A DNA stretch of 64,000 nt from an uncultured Amylibacter sp. (GCA_943846615.1 OX044354.1:2311001-2375000), one strand, 5' to 3'; shown: positions 1-9,312, numbered from the stretch's first letter. Notes: a model not told the origin generated them from the letters alone. Translations and numbers: made by a program.

Positions 1-370
1 GGTTTGCGACCAATTTGGCAGAAATAGGCGTGCGGGCCTTGGTGCGTCGATCTTGACGGGCGTAGCCGAAGTAGGGGATCACGGCGGTGATGCGTTCCGC
101 TGATGAACGACGTAGGGCGTCGGACATGATCAACAGTTCCATCAGGTTGTCATTCGCAGGGTTCGATGTGGATTGGATGATAAACATATCTTCGCCACGG
201 ACGTTTTCGTAGACTTCGACGAAGATTTCACCGTCGTTGAAACGCTCAACACGCGTGTCGATCAATTTCACCGGTTGTCCACGGTGCAGCGACATGCGTT
301 TTGCGATGCTTTCGGCCAGTGGTAAGTTGGAATTGCCTGTGATTAGCTTTGGTTCGATTTGTGTGCTCAT
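1..370 (-). CDS. prs: Ribose-phosphate pyrophosphokinase, N-terminal part (cut by window edge)
   Basis: The minus-strand reading frame starts at the ATG at 370 and runs off the left edge, giving about 123 residues. It reads [19 protein letters not shown], then [36 protein letters not shown] and [17 protein letters not shown], the standard N-terminal half of PRPP synthetase including the ATP-binding flexible-loop region. The enzyme makes PRPP from ribose 5-phosphate and ATP for nucleotide, histidine and tryptophan synthesis in the cytosol. The C-terminal half with the ribose 5-phosphate loop lies outside the window, so completeness cannot be judged. It is divergent from the downstream isomerase gene, with a 133-bp shared upstream region. 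Confidence 0.95.
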   Translation of the reverse strand, partial: MSTQIEPKLITGNSNLPLAESIAKRMSLHRGQPVKLIDTRVERFNDGEIFVEVYENVRGEDMFIIQSTSNPANDNLMELLIMSDALRRSSAERITAVIPYFGYARQDRRTKARTPISAKLVAN

Positions 371-503
371 GTCGGTCCCCATGCAGTCCGCCACGGCAGC
401 TGTGGCAGATTCTCTTGCGTGGTTGTCGATACCATTGCAAATGTGTTTTGCCTAGATGGTTCAGGGGTGATAACCAGCAAATAGCGAATAAATGGAGAGC
501 CAA

Positions 504-1100
504 ATGACGCAGATTGATTATTACATGTTTACCTTGTCACCTTTCACCTATCTGGCGGGGGATGGTTTGGAGGAAATAGCAGCCAAACACGGCGCAACAA
601 TTAATTATAAACCGTTTCATTTAATCCAAGTGTTTGAACGCACAGGTGGGACAGCGCCCAAGGACCGTCATATCTCTCGTCAGGAATATCGTGCACAGGA
701 ATTGCCACGGATTGCGAAGTTCCGCGGGATGCCAATTACCGAAAAGCCAGCGTTTTGGCCAACAAACCCTGCGCCGAGTTGTTATGCAATTATCGCGGCG
801 CAAAATGCAGGTGGTGGCGATGTTGGTGGTTTGTGCCAATCGATCCTGCGGGCCTGTTGGGTTGAAGACAAAGACATTGCGGATGAGGCGGTTGTAAAGG
901 AATGTTTGGTCGCAAATGGGTTCGATGCAGGCCTGACAGACAGCGGCATGTTGCAAGGCGCGGAAACATTCGCCAGCAATACAGAGGCGGCGGTGATGGA
1001 TAATGTGTTTGGCGCGCCAACATATGTCGTGAACGGGCAGGTATTTTTCGGACAGGATCGTTTGGAGTATTTGGATGCTTATTTGAGTGAGCTTGGCTAA
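504..1100 (+). CDS. 2-hydroxychromene-2-carboxylate isomerase family protein (DsbA-like fold)
   Basis: A 198-aa protein of the DsbA/GST-kappa fold. The N-terminus YYMFTLSPFTYLAGDGL places Ser12 where HCCA isomerases carry their catalytic serine, and the C-terminal VFGAPTYVVNGQVFFGQDRL is the family's cis-Pro and FGQDRL signature. HCCA isomerases act on a glutathione-dependent step of naphthalene breakdown, but most genomic homologs have unknown substrates, so no aromatic pathway is inferred. The ATG at 504 is preferred over the ATG at 492 because GGAGAG at 494-499 is a good ribosome binding site for it. It stands alone: prs diverges upstream and the next gene is convergent. Confidence 0.88.
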   Translation: MTQIDYYMFTLSPFTYLAGDGLEEIAAKHGATINYKPFHLIQVFERTGGTAPKDRHISRQEYRAQELPRIAKFRGMPITEKPAFWPTNPAPSCYAIIAAQNAGGGDVGGLCQSILRACWVEDKDIADEAVVKECLVANGFDAGLTDSGMLQGAETFASNTEAAVMDNVFGAPTYVVNGQVFFGQDRLEYLDAYLSELG

Positions 1101-1110
1101 CGATGCGCGG

Positions 1111-2157
1111 TTAGAAATTATCTAGGAACTGGTCAATCAATTTATCGGTTGTTGACCAGTTGCACACCAGTCGCGCCGAGAGCATTTCGTTCGCATCGCC
1201 TGTTGAAGCAGGGTCAGCTGGCCAGAAATAATACTTTGATCCCTGTGCTGCTAATTTGTCATGGATCGCGCGTGGCAATGAGGCGAAAATCATGTTGGCG
1301 TGTGATGGGTGCATAAATTCGGCATTGCGTGTGTTTGCCAAGCCCGTGGCCAGCTTTTGCCCCATTGTGTTTGCCTGTTTCGCGAGGTCGATCCACAGGT
1401 CATCGGCAAGGTAGCCCTGCATTTGCGCCGATAGCATGCGATGTTTGGATAACAGGTGCCCACCGCGTTTGCGCCGCAGTTCGAATTCCCATGCCAGATC
1501 AGGATCGAAGAATATCACCGCCTCGACGCCCAAACAGCCGTTTTTGGTGCCGCCGAAGGATACGCAATCAATGCCCGATTTCCATGTCAGTTCCGCCGGC
1601 GTGCAATCAAGTGCGACCATTGCGTTTGCAAATCGTGCGCCGTCCAGATGGGTTTTGACGCCACCTGTGTCGGCGATTTTGGTTAGAGCTCGGATTTGCT
1701 CCAGCGAATAGACCGTACCCACCTCAGTTACGTTGGTGATCGACAGGGAGCCGCGCTGCACGTTGTGCACACCCAACCGCCCTGTGTATTCGATTGCGGA
1801 TTGTAGGTTTTCAGGTGTCATCATGGCATCTGGTCCATCAACCAAGGTGAGTTTTGCGCCGTTGGCGTAAAATTCGGGTGCGCCGCATTCGTCCTCTTCG
1901 ATGTGGGCGTTGCGATGGCAAAAAATCGTTTCCCATGGTTTGGTGATGGTGGCCAGAGCCAGTGCGTTAGCGGCAGTGCCTGTAGACACAAGGAAAACTG
2001 CGGCGTTTGGGGCCTCGAACAAATCGCGGATGGATTGTTGAACGGATGTCATCGCATCCTCGGCCCCGTAGCCGGAGGTGTAGCCAGTGTTGGCGGATAA
2101 CATGGCGTCCATGATGGCGGGGTGTGCAGGGGCGGCGTTGTCGGATGTGAAGAACAT
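1111..2157 (-). CDS. Low-specificity L-threonine aldolase family protein (PLP enzyme)
   Basis: A 348-aa fold-type I PLP enzyme of the beta-eliminating lyase/threonine aldolase family. Visible features are STGTAANALAL (residues 58-68, cofactor phosphate region), His85 in CHRNAHIEEDE (ring stacking), HLDGAR with Asp172 and Arg175, and SFGGTKNG with the Schiff-base lysine at Lys205. Known members cleave L-threonine or L-allo-threonine to glycine and acetaldehyde, and some act on beta-hydroxy amino acids. The start codon overlaps the stop of the upstream YcgN-like gene by one base (TAATG), so the two are translated together. Length is normal for the family. Confidence 0.92.
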   Translation of the reverse strand: MFFTSDNAAPAHPAIMDAMLSANTGYTSGYGAEDAMTSVQQSIRDLFEAPNAAVFLVSTGTAANALALATITKPWETIFCHRNAHIEEDECGAPEFYANGAKLTLVDGPDAMMTPENLQSAIEYTGRLGVHNVQRGSLSITNVTEVGTVYSLEQIRALTKIADTGGVKTHLDGARFANAMVALDCTPAELTWKSGIDCVSFGGTKNGCLGVEAVIFFDPDLAWEFELRRKRGGHLLSKHRMLSAQMQGYLADDLWIDLAKQANTMGQKLATGLANTRNAEFMHPSHANMIFASLPRAIHDKLAAQGSKYYFWPADPASTGDANEMLSARLVCNWSTTDKLIDQFLDNF

Positions 2158-2618
2158 TATAAATCCTCTATTACGTAATCTTCCATATCGGTCTCGTCGA
2201 CCTCGTATTCGGGGGTGGTTTTATCCATCATGGAATTATTGGTGGTATGGGGCAAATTCGGGTCGCCCGAAATAAGCGGGTGCCAATCCAGTAGCGGTTC
2301 ACCATCGAAGGTACGGCGATAGCCACAGGATTTGGGCATCCAGTATGCAATACGTTCAATGTTTTCTGGGGTCAAAACCACGCAACCTGCAACCATCTGT
2401 TTGCGCAGGGCATAGTTTTGGCATGTGCATGTGCTATCATCAAACAGGCGGCACGACAGCGAGGTGAATTTGATTTCACCAGTGTCCTCATCTTCCAGCT
2501 TTAGCAGGCAACATTTCCCGCATCCATCGCATAACGCTTCCCATTCGGGTTTGGTCATGTCGGTCATATCTACCGTTTCCCAAAAGCGGGGGCGAAGCGT
2601 TGCGTTTTTATTTGTCAT
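2157..2618 (-). CDS. YcgN-family cysteine cluster protein (UPF0260)
   Basis: A 153-aa protein with the cysteine pattern of the YcgN/YkgJ group: LCDGCGKCCLLKLEDEDTG, then LSCRLFDDSTCTCQNY and a C-terminal SCGYR. The YkgJ superfamily is proposed to bind zinc or an Fe-S cluster; YcgN itself has no proven function. I placed the start at 2618 (MTNKNATLRPRFWETV) because homologs begin with a short stretch before RFWE; a longer frame to 2657 exists but would run through the neighbour. A shorter start at MTDMTKPEW is possible. Its ATG overlaps the ATG of the divergent DUF2161 gene (CATG at 2616-2619). It is coupled to the threonine aldolase downstream. Confidence 0.85.
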   Translation of the reverse strand: MTNKNATLRPRFWETVDMTDMTKPEWEALCDGCGKCCLLKLEDEDTGEIKFTSLSCRLFDDSTCTCQNYALRKQMVAGCVVLTPENIERIAYWMPKSCGYRRTFDGEPLLDWHPLISGDPNLPHTTNNSMMDKTTPEYEVDETDMEDYVIEDL

Positions 2619-3333
2619 GGTTTCTAGTGACCACGAAGTGCCACAAAAGAAAAGCAAAGATTTGAGAGAGACGGATTTATATGCGCCTGTGAAGGCGTTT
2701 TTGGAGGTGCAGGGCTACGAGGTGAAAGCCGAGGTGCAGGATTGCGACGTGGTTGCGGTACGTGGTGAAGAGCCTCCCGTGATTGTAGAGTTGAAGACGG
2801 GTTTGACGATAGCGTTGTTGCTGCAAGGTGTGGATCGGCAGGCGATTACGGATGCGGTTTATATTGCGGTTCCGCGTGGCAAGGGGCGCGCGTTTTTTGC
2901 GCGGGTGAAGGATGCGCGCAAATTGTGTTTACGGTTGGGATTGGGATTGATTTCGGTGAGGTTGCCCGATGGCGTGGTAGAGGTGCATTGTGACCCCGCC
3001 CCATATCAACCGCGCAAAATTACCAAGCGCAAAAATGCATTGTTGAAAGAGTTTCAAAAGCGTGTGGGTGATCCCAATACGGGTGGTCAGGTTGGGCGTC
3101 AGGTGATGACGGCGTACCGACAAGATGTTTTGCGGGTGTTGGATTTTATTGCGAAGAATGGCCCATCAAGGCCGCGTGATGTGGTCGCCGCGACATCGAT
3201 TGCCAAGGGGCCGTCGATGTTATCAACGGATCATTATGGGTGGTTTTACCGGGTTGAACGGGGTGTGTACGACCTGTCCGATGGCGGGCAGGCCGCGGTG
3301 GTTCAATATGAGGATGTCATACGCGGATTATAG
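2617..3333 (+). CDS. DUF2161 family protein, putative PD-(D/E)XK phosphodiesterase
   Basis: A 238-aa protein typical of Rhodobacterales. The core ETDLYAPVKAFLEVQGYEVK, then DCDVVAV and PVIVELKTG, matches a PD-(D/E)XK nuclease-like fold: Asp in DCDVVAV and E-x-K in VELKTG would be catalytic. The C-terminal half (from about residue 140) contains a winged-helix-like stretch, VLDFIAKNGPSRPRDVVAA. The function is not established. The start is uncertain. The ATG at 2617 overlaps the divergent start of the YcgN-like gene, and no strong ribosome site is seen; GTG 2638 or TTG 2662 in frame could serve. An upstream in-frame ATG at 2425 is rejected because it would cross the whole YcgN-like gene. Confidence 0.78.
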   Translation: MVSSDHEVPQKKSKDLRETDLYAPVKAFLEVQGYEVKAEVQDCDVVAVRGEEPPVIVELKTGLTIALLLQGVDRQAITDAVYIAVPRGKGRAFFARVKDARKLCLRLGLGLISVRLPDGVVEVHCDPAPYQPRKITKRKNALLKEFQKRVGDPNTGGQVGRQVMTAYRQDVLRVLDFIAKNGPSRPRDVVAATSIAKGPSMLSTDHYGWFYRVERGVYDLSDGGQAAVVQYEDVIRGL

Positions 3334-4281
3334 GCCTGTTGGGTATATTTTACCCAGCGTCTCGCGTGCCTGTGCACAGTCCAAATCCATTTGTTCGATC
3401 AATGGTTCCAATGTGTCGAATTTCAATTCTGGGCGTTGGTAGTCGACCAAGGCCACGGAAATGTTCGCGCCGTAGATGTCGGCGTGGAAATCGAACAGGA
3501 ACACTTCTAGGTTTGGTTTGTAGACGCCAAACGTGGGGCGTTCGCCAATGGATGCGGCGCCAAAGTAGCGGCCTTGTGATGGCCCATCAAGAATATCAAC
3601 CGTAACTGCGTAGACACCGTATTTTGGTGGGTGCAATCCGTCGATGGACATATTCGCCGTCGGGAAGCCCAATTCGCGACCGCGTTGGTCGCCTTGGATT
3701 ACAGGGCCCTCGATCCGATGAAGGTGGCCTAGCATGGTCGCGGCGTCTTCGGGACGTCCTTCTGATAGAGCATTGCGGATGGCTGTTGATGAGAAGATTT
3801 GTTCGCCGTCTTTGACCAATTCTGCAATGGTTACGCCAAAACCAAATTCTTTACCGTATGCGATGAGGGTTTCGGCGTTACCTTTGCGGCCCTTACCGAA
3901 ACAGAAATCCGCGCCAACGACGACGTGGGTCAGTCCCAATGCGCCGTGGATAACATCACGGGCAAATTCGCGTGCGTCCAGTGCGGATAGGGCGGCGTTG
4001 AAATTGAGTTGGTACAGATGTTGTACGCCTAGTTTTTCCAAACGGTTTGCTTTGGCCTCCGCGCTCATCAATTTAAATGCAGGCGCGTCGGGGGCGAAAT
4101 ATTCGCGGGGGTGTGGTTCGAACGTTAGGATGCCCAAAGGTGATCCTGACTTATCCGCGATACCACGCACGACATCGATGACGGCTTGGTGGCCCAGATG
4201 CACGCCGTCGAAATTTCCGATGGCGACGCAAGCGCCGCGATCTTCGTCGGCGATGAATTGATAATCTCTGATGATGCGCAT
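3328..4281 (-). CDS. ribF: Bifunctional riboflavin kinase / FAD synthetase
   Basis: A 317-aa protein with both RibF domains. The N-terminal nucleotidyltransferase has AIGNFDGVHLGHQAVID (residues 21-37, HxGH-type motif), DFCFGKGRKGN and FSSTAIRNALSEG. The C-terminal flavokinase (from about residue 185) has GRELGFPTANM and KYGVYAV. It phosphorylates riboflavin to FMN and adenylates FMN to FAD in the cytosol. The C-terminus overlaps the convergent DUF2161 gene by six bases. It follows the HAD-family gene on the same strand, 17 bp downstream, and the two are probably cotranscribed. Confidence 0.97.
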   Translation of the reverse strand: MRIIRDYQFIADEDRGACVAIGNFDGVHLGHQAVIDVVRGIADKSGSPLGILTFEPHPREYFAPDAPAFKLMSAEAKANRLEKLGVQHLYQLNFNAALSALDAREFARDVIHGALGLTHVVVGADFCFGKGRKGNAETLIAYGKEFGFGVTIAELVKDGEQIFSSTAIRNALSEGRPEDAATMLGHLHRIEGPVIQGDQRGRELGFPTANMSIDGLHPPKYGVYAVTVDILDGPSQGRYFGAASIGERPTFGVYKPNLEVFLFDFHADIYGANISVALVDYQRPELKFDTLEPLIEQMDLDCAQARETLGKIYPTGL

Positions 4282-4298
4282 TTGGATAGCCTGTTTGT

Positions 4299-5183
4299 TT
4301 ATCGTAGATGACCGATTGAACAGGTCGGTGTCAATTGCGACGTGCCCAAAAACTGCTGTAATTTCGCAGGGTTAGGTTGGCCTGTGGTGTTGGTTTCTGC
4401 TGCTGCTAAACCACCGGTTACGAAGAGGCTGTCGAGGTCTTCTAGGACTGCGCCGCGGATGTCGGTGTTGATGCCGTCACCAATGCAGAGGATGTGTTTG
4501 TCCGATACCACGCGGCCAGCGATCGCGTTCAACCTGTTGCGGGCCAGGTCATAGATGGGGGGGTGGGGTTTACCGAAGTTATGTGCCGTGCCACCCATGT
4601 CATTGTAGGCCTGTGCGATTGCGCCTGCACAATAAATGCGTTGATTGCCGCGATCGACCTGAATATCTGGGTTCGCGCACAGCATTTTTAGACCACGGTT
4701 TTTCATGTTCAACAGCAGTTCCGCGTAATCGCCTGGGGTTTCGGTGTTGTCGTGAAACAGACCCGTGCAAACCACGCCTTCGGCTTGATCCAGAGGGACA
4801 CGTTGGACATCGATGCCTTGGTAGAAGTCTTCTGTATCAACACCTTGGAAGAAGGCATCGTCGCGTTCTGGACCGATATGGAACACCTTGTGCCCATAGG
4901 CGCCTGATGCCAATGCCGCGCGGGATGCGTCGCCGCTGGCTGTAATGCCGTTGTATAAATCGCGTGGCACGCCGATTTGATCCAATTGCGGGTATACCGC
5001 CGACGCAGGGCGTGGCGAGTTTGTTAGCAAGTGAACTATACCGCCGGATTTTTTGAATGCGTACAGGGCATCAACGGCGGCCTGAAAAGGTTCAACGCCG
5101 TTGTGTAAACAGCCCCATAGATCGCAAAAAACGGCATCATAATTGGCGGAAATTTCGGATAGGTTTTCAATTATACGTGTCAT
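4299..5183 (-). CDS. TIGR01459-type HAD-superfamily hydrolase
   Basis: A 294-aa HAD hydrolase, subclass IIA. The first motif is AVFCDLWGCLHNGVEPF, with the nucleophile Asp in CDLWG; as in TIGR01459 proteins a Trp stands where classical HADs have the second Asp. Later motifs are HLLTNSPRPAS (motif II Thr/Ser), FGKPHPPIYDLA (motif III Lys) and ILCIGDGINTDIRGA (motif IV Asp pair). Relatives include sugar-phosphate phosphatases, and the substrate here is unknown. I chose the ATG at 5183 (MTRIIENLSE), where homologs start; an upstream in-frame ATG at 5264 adds a non-homologous 27 residues. ribF follows 17 bp downstream. Confidence 0.88.
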   Translation of the reverse strand: MTRIIENLSEISANYDAVFCDLWGCLHNGVEPFQAAVDALYAFKKSGGIVHLLTNSPRPASAVYPQLDQIGVPRDLYNGITASGDASRAALASGAYGHKVFHIGPERDDAFFQGVDTEDFYQGIDVQRVPLDQAEGVVCTGLFHDNTETPGDYAELLLNMKNRGLKMLCANPDIQVDRGNQRIYCAGAIAQAYNDMGGTAHNFGKPHPPIYDLARNRLNAIAGRVVSDKHILCIGDGINTDIRGAVLEDLDSLFVTGGLAAAETNTTGQPNPAKLQQFLGTSQLTPTCSIGHLR

Positions 5184-5373
5184 GGAAGTGGGGTAGCAGT
5201 TTCGGGGGGGAATGGGAATATGTAAGCCACTTTTTTCGATAATTGCGATGCACAAGGTGTACACAACCTATACACAAGCGGGGCACAGGTGAGATGGGTT
5301 TTGTCTTTGGGGAAATGTCTGCTTAGAGCCCAAAGTGACCGCGCTTCTTTTCTGCTAAAGTCAACACCACCCC

Positions 5374-5853
5374 TCAATTTACATCAAGATAGCAAGCTTT
5401 CTCATCTGTTATGTTGGCAAAACTCCTTATCGAAACCTCTACATTTAAGCCTTTTGCGACTGGTGTTATCAGCTTCCCGCCTTGCGGGTTTGGGTTACAT
5501 AAAATATTACCAAGTTCCCCCGGGCTAGAAATATTAGCGTCATAAACTGGATGAAAGCTGTAGTTCAAAACAGTATAGACAAAGAAAACGACGGTTCCAT
5601 CATCCTCTATTTGCTCTTCTTCATACACATTGTATCCAGTATCAAACGTTTCACATAAAAGCTTAGGTAGATGGCACCCATCCACATAGGCAGATATCAC
5701 TGCAAAATCGTAGTCTTTTGAAGAAATTTTTTCTAAAGCAACTCCACTAGAGTAGTTTGATATCCGTTCGTGGCGAAATTCCATTGCCGTGTATATTAAA
5801 GCTGAACCAATGAGGCTGAATGCAATTACTTTCAATGGATGTAGTTTATTCAT
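5374..5853 (-). CDS. Hypothetical protein with N-terminal membrane anchor
   Basis: A 159-aa protein I do not recognise. The N-terminus MNKLHPLKVIAFSLIGSALIY is a short basic stretch followed by a hydrophobic segment (about residues 8-24), so it is a signal anchor or uncleaved signal with the rest outside the cytoplasm. The soluble part has four cysteines (CHLPKLLC, ILC and a C-terminal AC), which could form disulfides. AAGGGA six bases before the ATG at 5853 supports this start over the longer frame to 5952. The gene and its flanks are more A/T-rich than the neighbours, so it may be a recent acquisition. It is separated by 190 bp from the HAD gene. Confidence 0.65.
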   Translation of the reverse strand: MNKLHPLKVIAFSLIGSALIYTAMEFRHERISNYSSGVALEKISSKDYDFAVISAYVDGCHLPKLLCETFDTGYNVYEEEQIEDDGTVVFFVYTVLNYSFHPVYDANISSPGELGNILCNPNPQGGKLITPVAKGLNVEVSIRSFANITDEKACYLDVN

Positions 5854-6007
5854 TTGAATCCCTTTTTGCGGCACTCTTACTGGAGATAAATGTAATAAAT
5901 AAGGAAAATTTGGAACGGCGTCTTCGTCCCCCATTGCTGACAATAAGGGCATGCTCTTTTCAAGCGTAGAAAACTACTTAGAAAACAAAATTTTCTATCG
6001 AACGTGA

Positions 6008-6427
6008 TCAATTCGTCTGCTTCTTGCCCCACGGCATCGGCACAACGGGTACGCCATCATCAATCAACGCCTTGGCATCCTCTATCTTTGCCTCGCCGAA
6101 AATTGAACGGTGTGGGGTTTCTCCGTCGTGCATTGCGCGGGCTTCGGTGGCGAAGTTGGTGCCGACGTCTGTTGATTCCGCTTCGACCTTGGCGCGCATG
6201 TCTGCGACCGCTTGTTCGGCGGGGGAAGCAGGGGCGCTGAGCGGGCCGACTGATTTTGTGCGTGAGGTTGAAACCCGAGGGGCCATGATGGCGCGTTCGA
6301 CGTTTGATGATCCACAAACGGAACAGGATAACATATTCGCACGCGCCAGTTTATCGAACGCCTGCGCGCCGTCAAACCAGCTGTCGAATGTGTGATCTTG
6401 GTCGCACTTTAGGGTGTAGAGTATCAT
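6008..6427 (-). CDS. DUF1178 family protein
   Basis: A 139-aa protein with the DUF1178 hallmark MILYTLKCDQDHTFDSWF at the N-terminus, followed by MLSCSVCGSSNVERAIMAPR. Cys8 together with Cys35 and Cys38 suggests a small zinc site. The middle is an acidic, low-complexity linker and the end VVPMPWGKK is typical of the family. The function is unknown; the family is widespread in alphaproteobacteria. It lies 51 bp downstream of gcrA on the same strand and may share its transcript. Confidence 0.9.
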   Translation of the reverse strand: MILYTLKCDQDHTFDSWFDGAQAFDKLARANMLSCSVCGSSNVERAIMAPRVSTSRTKSVGPLSAPASPAEQAVADMRAKVEAESTDVGTNFATEARAMHDGETPHRSIFGEAKIEDAKALIDDGVPVVPMPWGKKQTN

Positions 6428-6478
6428 CCTGAAATCGTAACCTCAGAAAATTAAGGATGTATTCACGAATATGAACGC

Positions 6479-7030
6479 CTAGCGGCGGCGATCACGACGT
6501 GCAGACATCGGTTGGAATGCGACGGCGTTGTGCGCCTCGCAATATGGCTTACCTGTTTCCACGCCCAAACCACAGAACCAGAAATCATCCGTCGCTGGAT
6601 CGCCAACAGGCCATTTGCATGTGCGTTCGGTTAGTTCCATCAACGTCAGCTTTTTAGCTTTCTTTTCGATCTTCGCAACTTTGGCTAATGCTTCGGCAGA
6701 AATTTCGTTTGCGGATGGTTGTGGTGGCAGGGGTTGGCCCGCCTTGATGATTGGCTTGCGTGGCGGGATATTTGTCGCCTTGGGCGTTTGAACCTTACTT
6801 TCGGTCGTGGAAACCACGGGTGCGCTGGTTGGGGTTGTTTTCACCTTCGCCGGTTCTTTTTTGGTGGTCGCCTTGGGTGTGGTTGTACGGTTTGATAGAC
6901 CCAAACGGTGTACCTTGCCGATCACGGCATTGCGGGTTACGCCGCCCAATTCCTTGGCGATCTGGCTGGCGGATTTACCTTCGCCCCACATCTTTTTCAG
7001 AACGTCTACGCGATCATCTGTCCATGCCAT
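6479..7030 (-). CDS. gcrA: Cell cycle regulator GcrA
   Basis: A 183-aa GcrA protein. The N-terminal helix-turn-helix reads MAWTDDRVDVLKKMWGEGKS followed by GGVTRNAVIGKVHRLGLS; the C-terminal RNA polymerase-binding domain has CKWPVGDPATDDFWFCG and PYCEAHN. The two are joined by a Lys/Pro/Thr-rich linker (about residues 50-110). In Caulobacter GcrA works with sigma70 and the CcrM methylase to activate promoters carrying GANTC sites, including cell-division genes. GGAGA about eight bases before the ATG at 7030 is a good ribosome site. The GANTC cluster at the ftsZ start in this same window is relevant to its target set. Confidence 0.96.
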   Translation of the reverse strand: MAWTDDRVDVLKKMWGEGKSASQIAKELGGVTRNAVIGKVHRLGLSNRTTTPKATTKKEPAKVKTTPTSAPVVSTTESKVQTPKATNIPPRKPIIKAGQPLPPQPSANEISAEALAKVAKIEKKAKKLTLMELTERTCKWPVGDPATDDFWFCGLGVETGKPYCEAHNAVAFQPMSARRDRRR

Positions 7031-7163
7031 ATTAAATCTCCAAAACCTGTTCGATCGGGGTAAACCGCATGTTTGCCTACCAATCGGGGAATATCAGTCC
7101 ACGTAATATACCGACATGGGTTAACAAGAACAATCCCTTGGTGGTGTTTTGTCGGATTTATAT

Positions 7164-8048
7164 TCAGGCGGCTTTGTTCAGGTTTTCCCGCCATGCCAAA
7201 ATGACCGCGCCAGTCAGGATCAGTGCGGCGCCAAGGATGCTGAAATGATCGGGGATTTGGGCGAAGATGGCGAAGTCGTAGAATGCGGCGAAGACCAATG
7301 TCATGTACGAGAAAGGCGCGATGTAGCTGGCGTCAGCCATAGCCATGGCGGTGATGTAACAGGTTTGGGCGCAAACCATCAGCAGGCCCAGTGCGATTAA
7401 TGCGATCCATTGTGTGTCAGTTGGCATTTGCCACACAAAACTGGCAGCGAAGACGGATATGCAGATGCCGATGGAGTTGTTGAGGAGCAGGATTTGAAAG
7501 CCTGCTTCGCGACGGGTGATGATTTTCATCACGATGAGTTCTGCACCCATTAGGGCGGCGGCGCCAAGCGCGAGCAGGCCCGCCAGTTGGATTGAACCAG
7601 AAGTGGGGCGTAGTAGAACCATTGCGCCGATCAAGGCCAGCACCGCCGCCAGCCAGCGGTAGCGCCCAACGCGTTCACCCAGAAATGGGATCGCCAGTAC
7701 CATCGCGAAAACGGGGTTTAGGAAGCTGATCGCCGTGGCGTCCGATAGCGGGATCAAGGCGGCGGCGGCGAACATCATGGTGACGCCACCCCAACCCAAC
7801 AGCGAACGCGAGATGTGCAGTTTGATATCGGGCGATTTTATCGCAGGTCGGCGGATGGCAAATACGGTGATTAATGCACACCATGCGAAGGTGAAACGAC
7901 CGGCGCTGATCTGAAGGGGATGTAGCCCAGCACCGAGGCTGTCGGTGCCCAATGACTTCGCCAAGATCATGGTTCCCGCCACAAATGATGTGGCCAGTAC
8001 GATTAACAGGGCCGCGCGGGTGTTTGAAGAGAGGGTTTTTAGCATCAT
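7164..8048 (-). CDS. DMT superfamily (EamA-type) transporter
   Basis: A 294-aa inner-membrane protein with about ten hydrophobic segments and an internal repeat of two EamA domains: roughly residues 14-145 (ending in LVLAIPFLGERVGRYRWLA) and 155-290 (ending in FAAFYDFAIFAQIPDHFSILG). The glutamate/aspartate at the end of each repeat is typical. EamA carriers export metabolites, amino acids or drugs, and the substrate cannot be read from sequence. It is divergent from argD, with an 85-bp shared promoter region. The end Ala-rich tail and length are normal. Confidence 0.9.
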   Translation of the reverse strand: MMLKTLSSNTRAALLIVLATSFVAGTMILAKSLGTDSLGAGLHPLQISAGRFTFAWCALITVFAIRRPAIKSPDIKLHISRSLLGWGGVTMMFAAAALIPLSDATAISFLNPVFAMVLAIPFLGERVGRYRWLAAVLALIGAMVLLRPTSGSIQLAGLLALGAAALMGAELIVMKIITRREAGFQILLLNNSIGICISVFAASFVWQMPTDTQWIALIALGLLMVCAQTCYITAMAMADASYIAPFSYMTLVFAAFYDFAIFAQIPDHFSILGAALILTGAVILAWRENLNKAA

Positions 8049-8133
8049 CTGACCTTGGGGTGTTTGGTAACAATTGACTTAAATAGGGCAATACTGCAAA
8101 CAAGTTTTTTGCGCTTATAAAAGGATAAAAGCC

Positions 8134-9312
8134 GTGACCCAATCTGTGATGCCGACCTATGCCCGTGCACCGCTGTCTTTCGTTAAAGGCGAAGGAAGCT
8201 GGTTGATGGATGATAAGGGCCGACGCTTTCTGGATATGGGCGCGGGGATTGCCGTGAATATTCTGGGCCATGCGCATCCGGATTTGGTGGCTGTGTTGCA
8301 TAATCAGGCGGAAAACCTGTGGCATACGTCGAACCTGTATGATGTGCCGAACCAGCAGGTTTTGGCGGATAAATTGGTGGATGCGACGTTTGCGGATACG
8401 GTGTTTTTCACCAATTCGGGCACCGAGGCGATGGAGTGTGCCGTGAAGATGGCGCGTAAGTTCCATTATGAAAACGGTGCGCCAGAGCGGGTGAATATCA
8501 TTGCGTTTAATGATTCATTTCATGGACGTTCACTGGGGATGATTTCCGCGGCGGGTGCCGAGAAGTTGACCAAGGGATTTGGGCCGATGTTGCCTGGGTT
8601 CATTCACGTGCCGTTTGGCGATCACGCGGCGGTTCGCGGTGCGATTGATGAAAACACGGCGGCGATTTTGGTGGAGCCTGTGCAGGGTGAAGGCGGAATT
8701 GTTCCAATGCCTGATCACCAGCTAAAAGAGCTGCGCGAGATTTGTGATGAAAACGGGATCCTGTTGATCTTGGATGAAATCCAATGTGGCGTGGGCCGCA
8801 CGGGGAAATTGTTTGCCCATGAATGGGCGGGCATTACCCCTGATATTATGGCGATTGCCAAAGGGATCGGAGGTGGATTTCCACTGGGTGCCTGTTTGGC
8901 GACGACGCGTGCCGCATCTGGGATGGTGGCGGGAACGCATGGTTCGACTTATGGTGGGAATCCATTAGCGACGGCTGTTGGTTCTGCCGTTTTGGACATC
9001 GTGAACACTGAAGGTTTTTTGCAAAATGTGAATGCGTTGGCGGGCACGTTGCGCCAAGCGTTGGAAGGGTTGGTTGCTAATCATCCGAAGGTTTTCAAGT
9101 CTGTACGCGGTACGGGTTTGATGATTGGTGTGGAATGTGTAGTGCCAAATATGGATGTGGTGAATGCTGGTTATGATTTCGAAATCTTGACCGTACCAGG
9201 CGGGGCGAATGTTATTCGCATGTTGCCAGCATTAAACATTACACCCGAAGAATTGACAGATGCAGTGGCGCGTTTGGATCGTGTTGCCAGCAAATTGGAA
9301 GAGACGTTATGA
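8134..9312 (+). CDS. argD: Acetylornithine aminotransferase
   Basis: A 392-aa class III aminotransferase. It has [16 protein letters not shown] (residues 93-108, PLP phosphate site), [32 protein letters not shown] with Asp214, and [13 protein letters not shown] with the PLP lysine at Lys243. It converts N-acetylglutamate semialdehyde to N-acetylornithine in arginine synthesis and may also serve as the succinyldiaminopimelate aminotransferase. Translation starts at GTG 8134, with AAGGA at 8121-8125. The stop overlaps the argF start (ATGA), so ArgD and ArgF are translationally coupled, which supports the arginine role. Confidence 0.95.
   Translation: MTQSVMPTYARAPLSFVKGEGSWLMDDKGRRFLDMGAGIAVNILGHAHPDLVAVLHNQAENLWHTSNLYDVPNQQVLADKLVDATFADTVFFTNSGTEAMECAVKMARKFHYENGAPERVNIIAFNDSFHGRSLGMISAAGAEKLTKGFGPMLPGFIHVPFGDHAAVRGAIDENTAAILVEPVQGEGGIVPMPDHQLKELREICDENGILLILDEIQCGVGRTGKLFAHEWAGITPDIMAIAKGIGGGFPLGACLATTRAASGMVAGTHGSTYGGNPLATAVGSAVLDIVNTEGFLQNVNALAGTLRQALEGLVANHPKVFKSVRGTGLMIGVECVVPNMDVVNAGYDFEILTVPGGANVIRMLPALNITPEELTDAVARLDRVASKLEETL

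Noticed and set aside
2425-2616. N-terminal extension of the DUF2161 frame
   Set aside because: It lies wholly inside the YcgN-like gene on the other strand and has no homology-like content.
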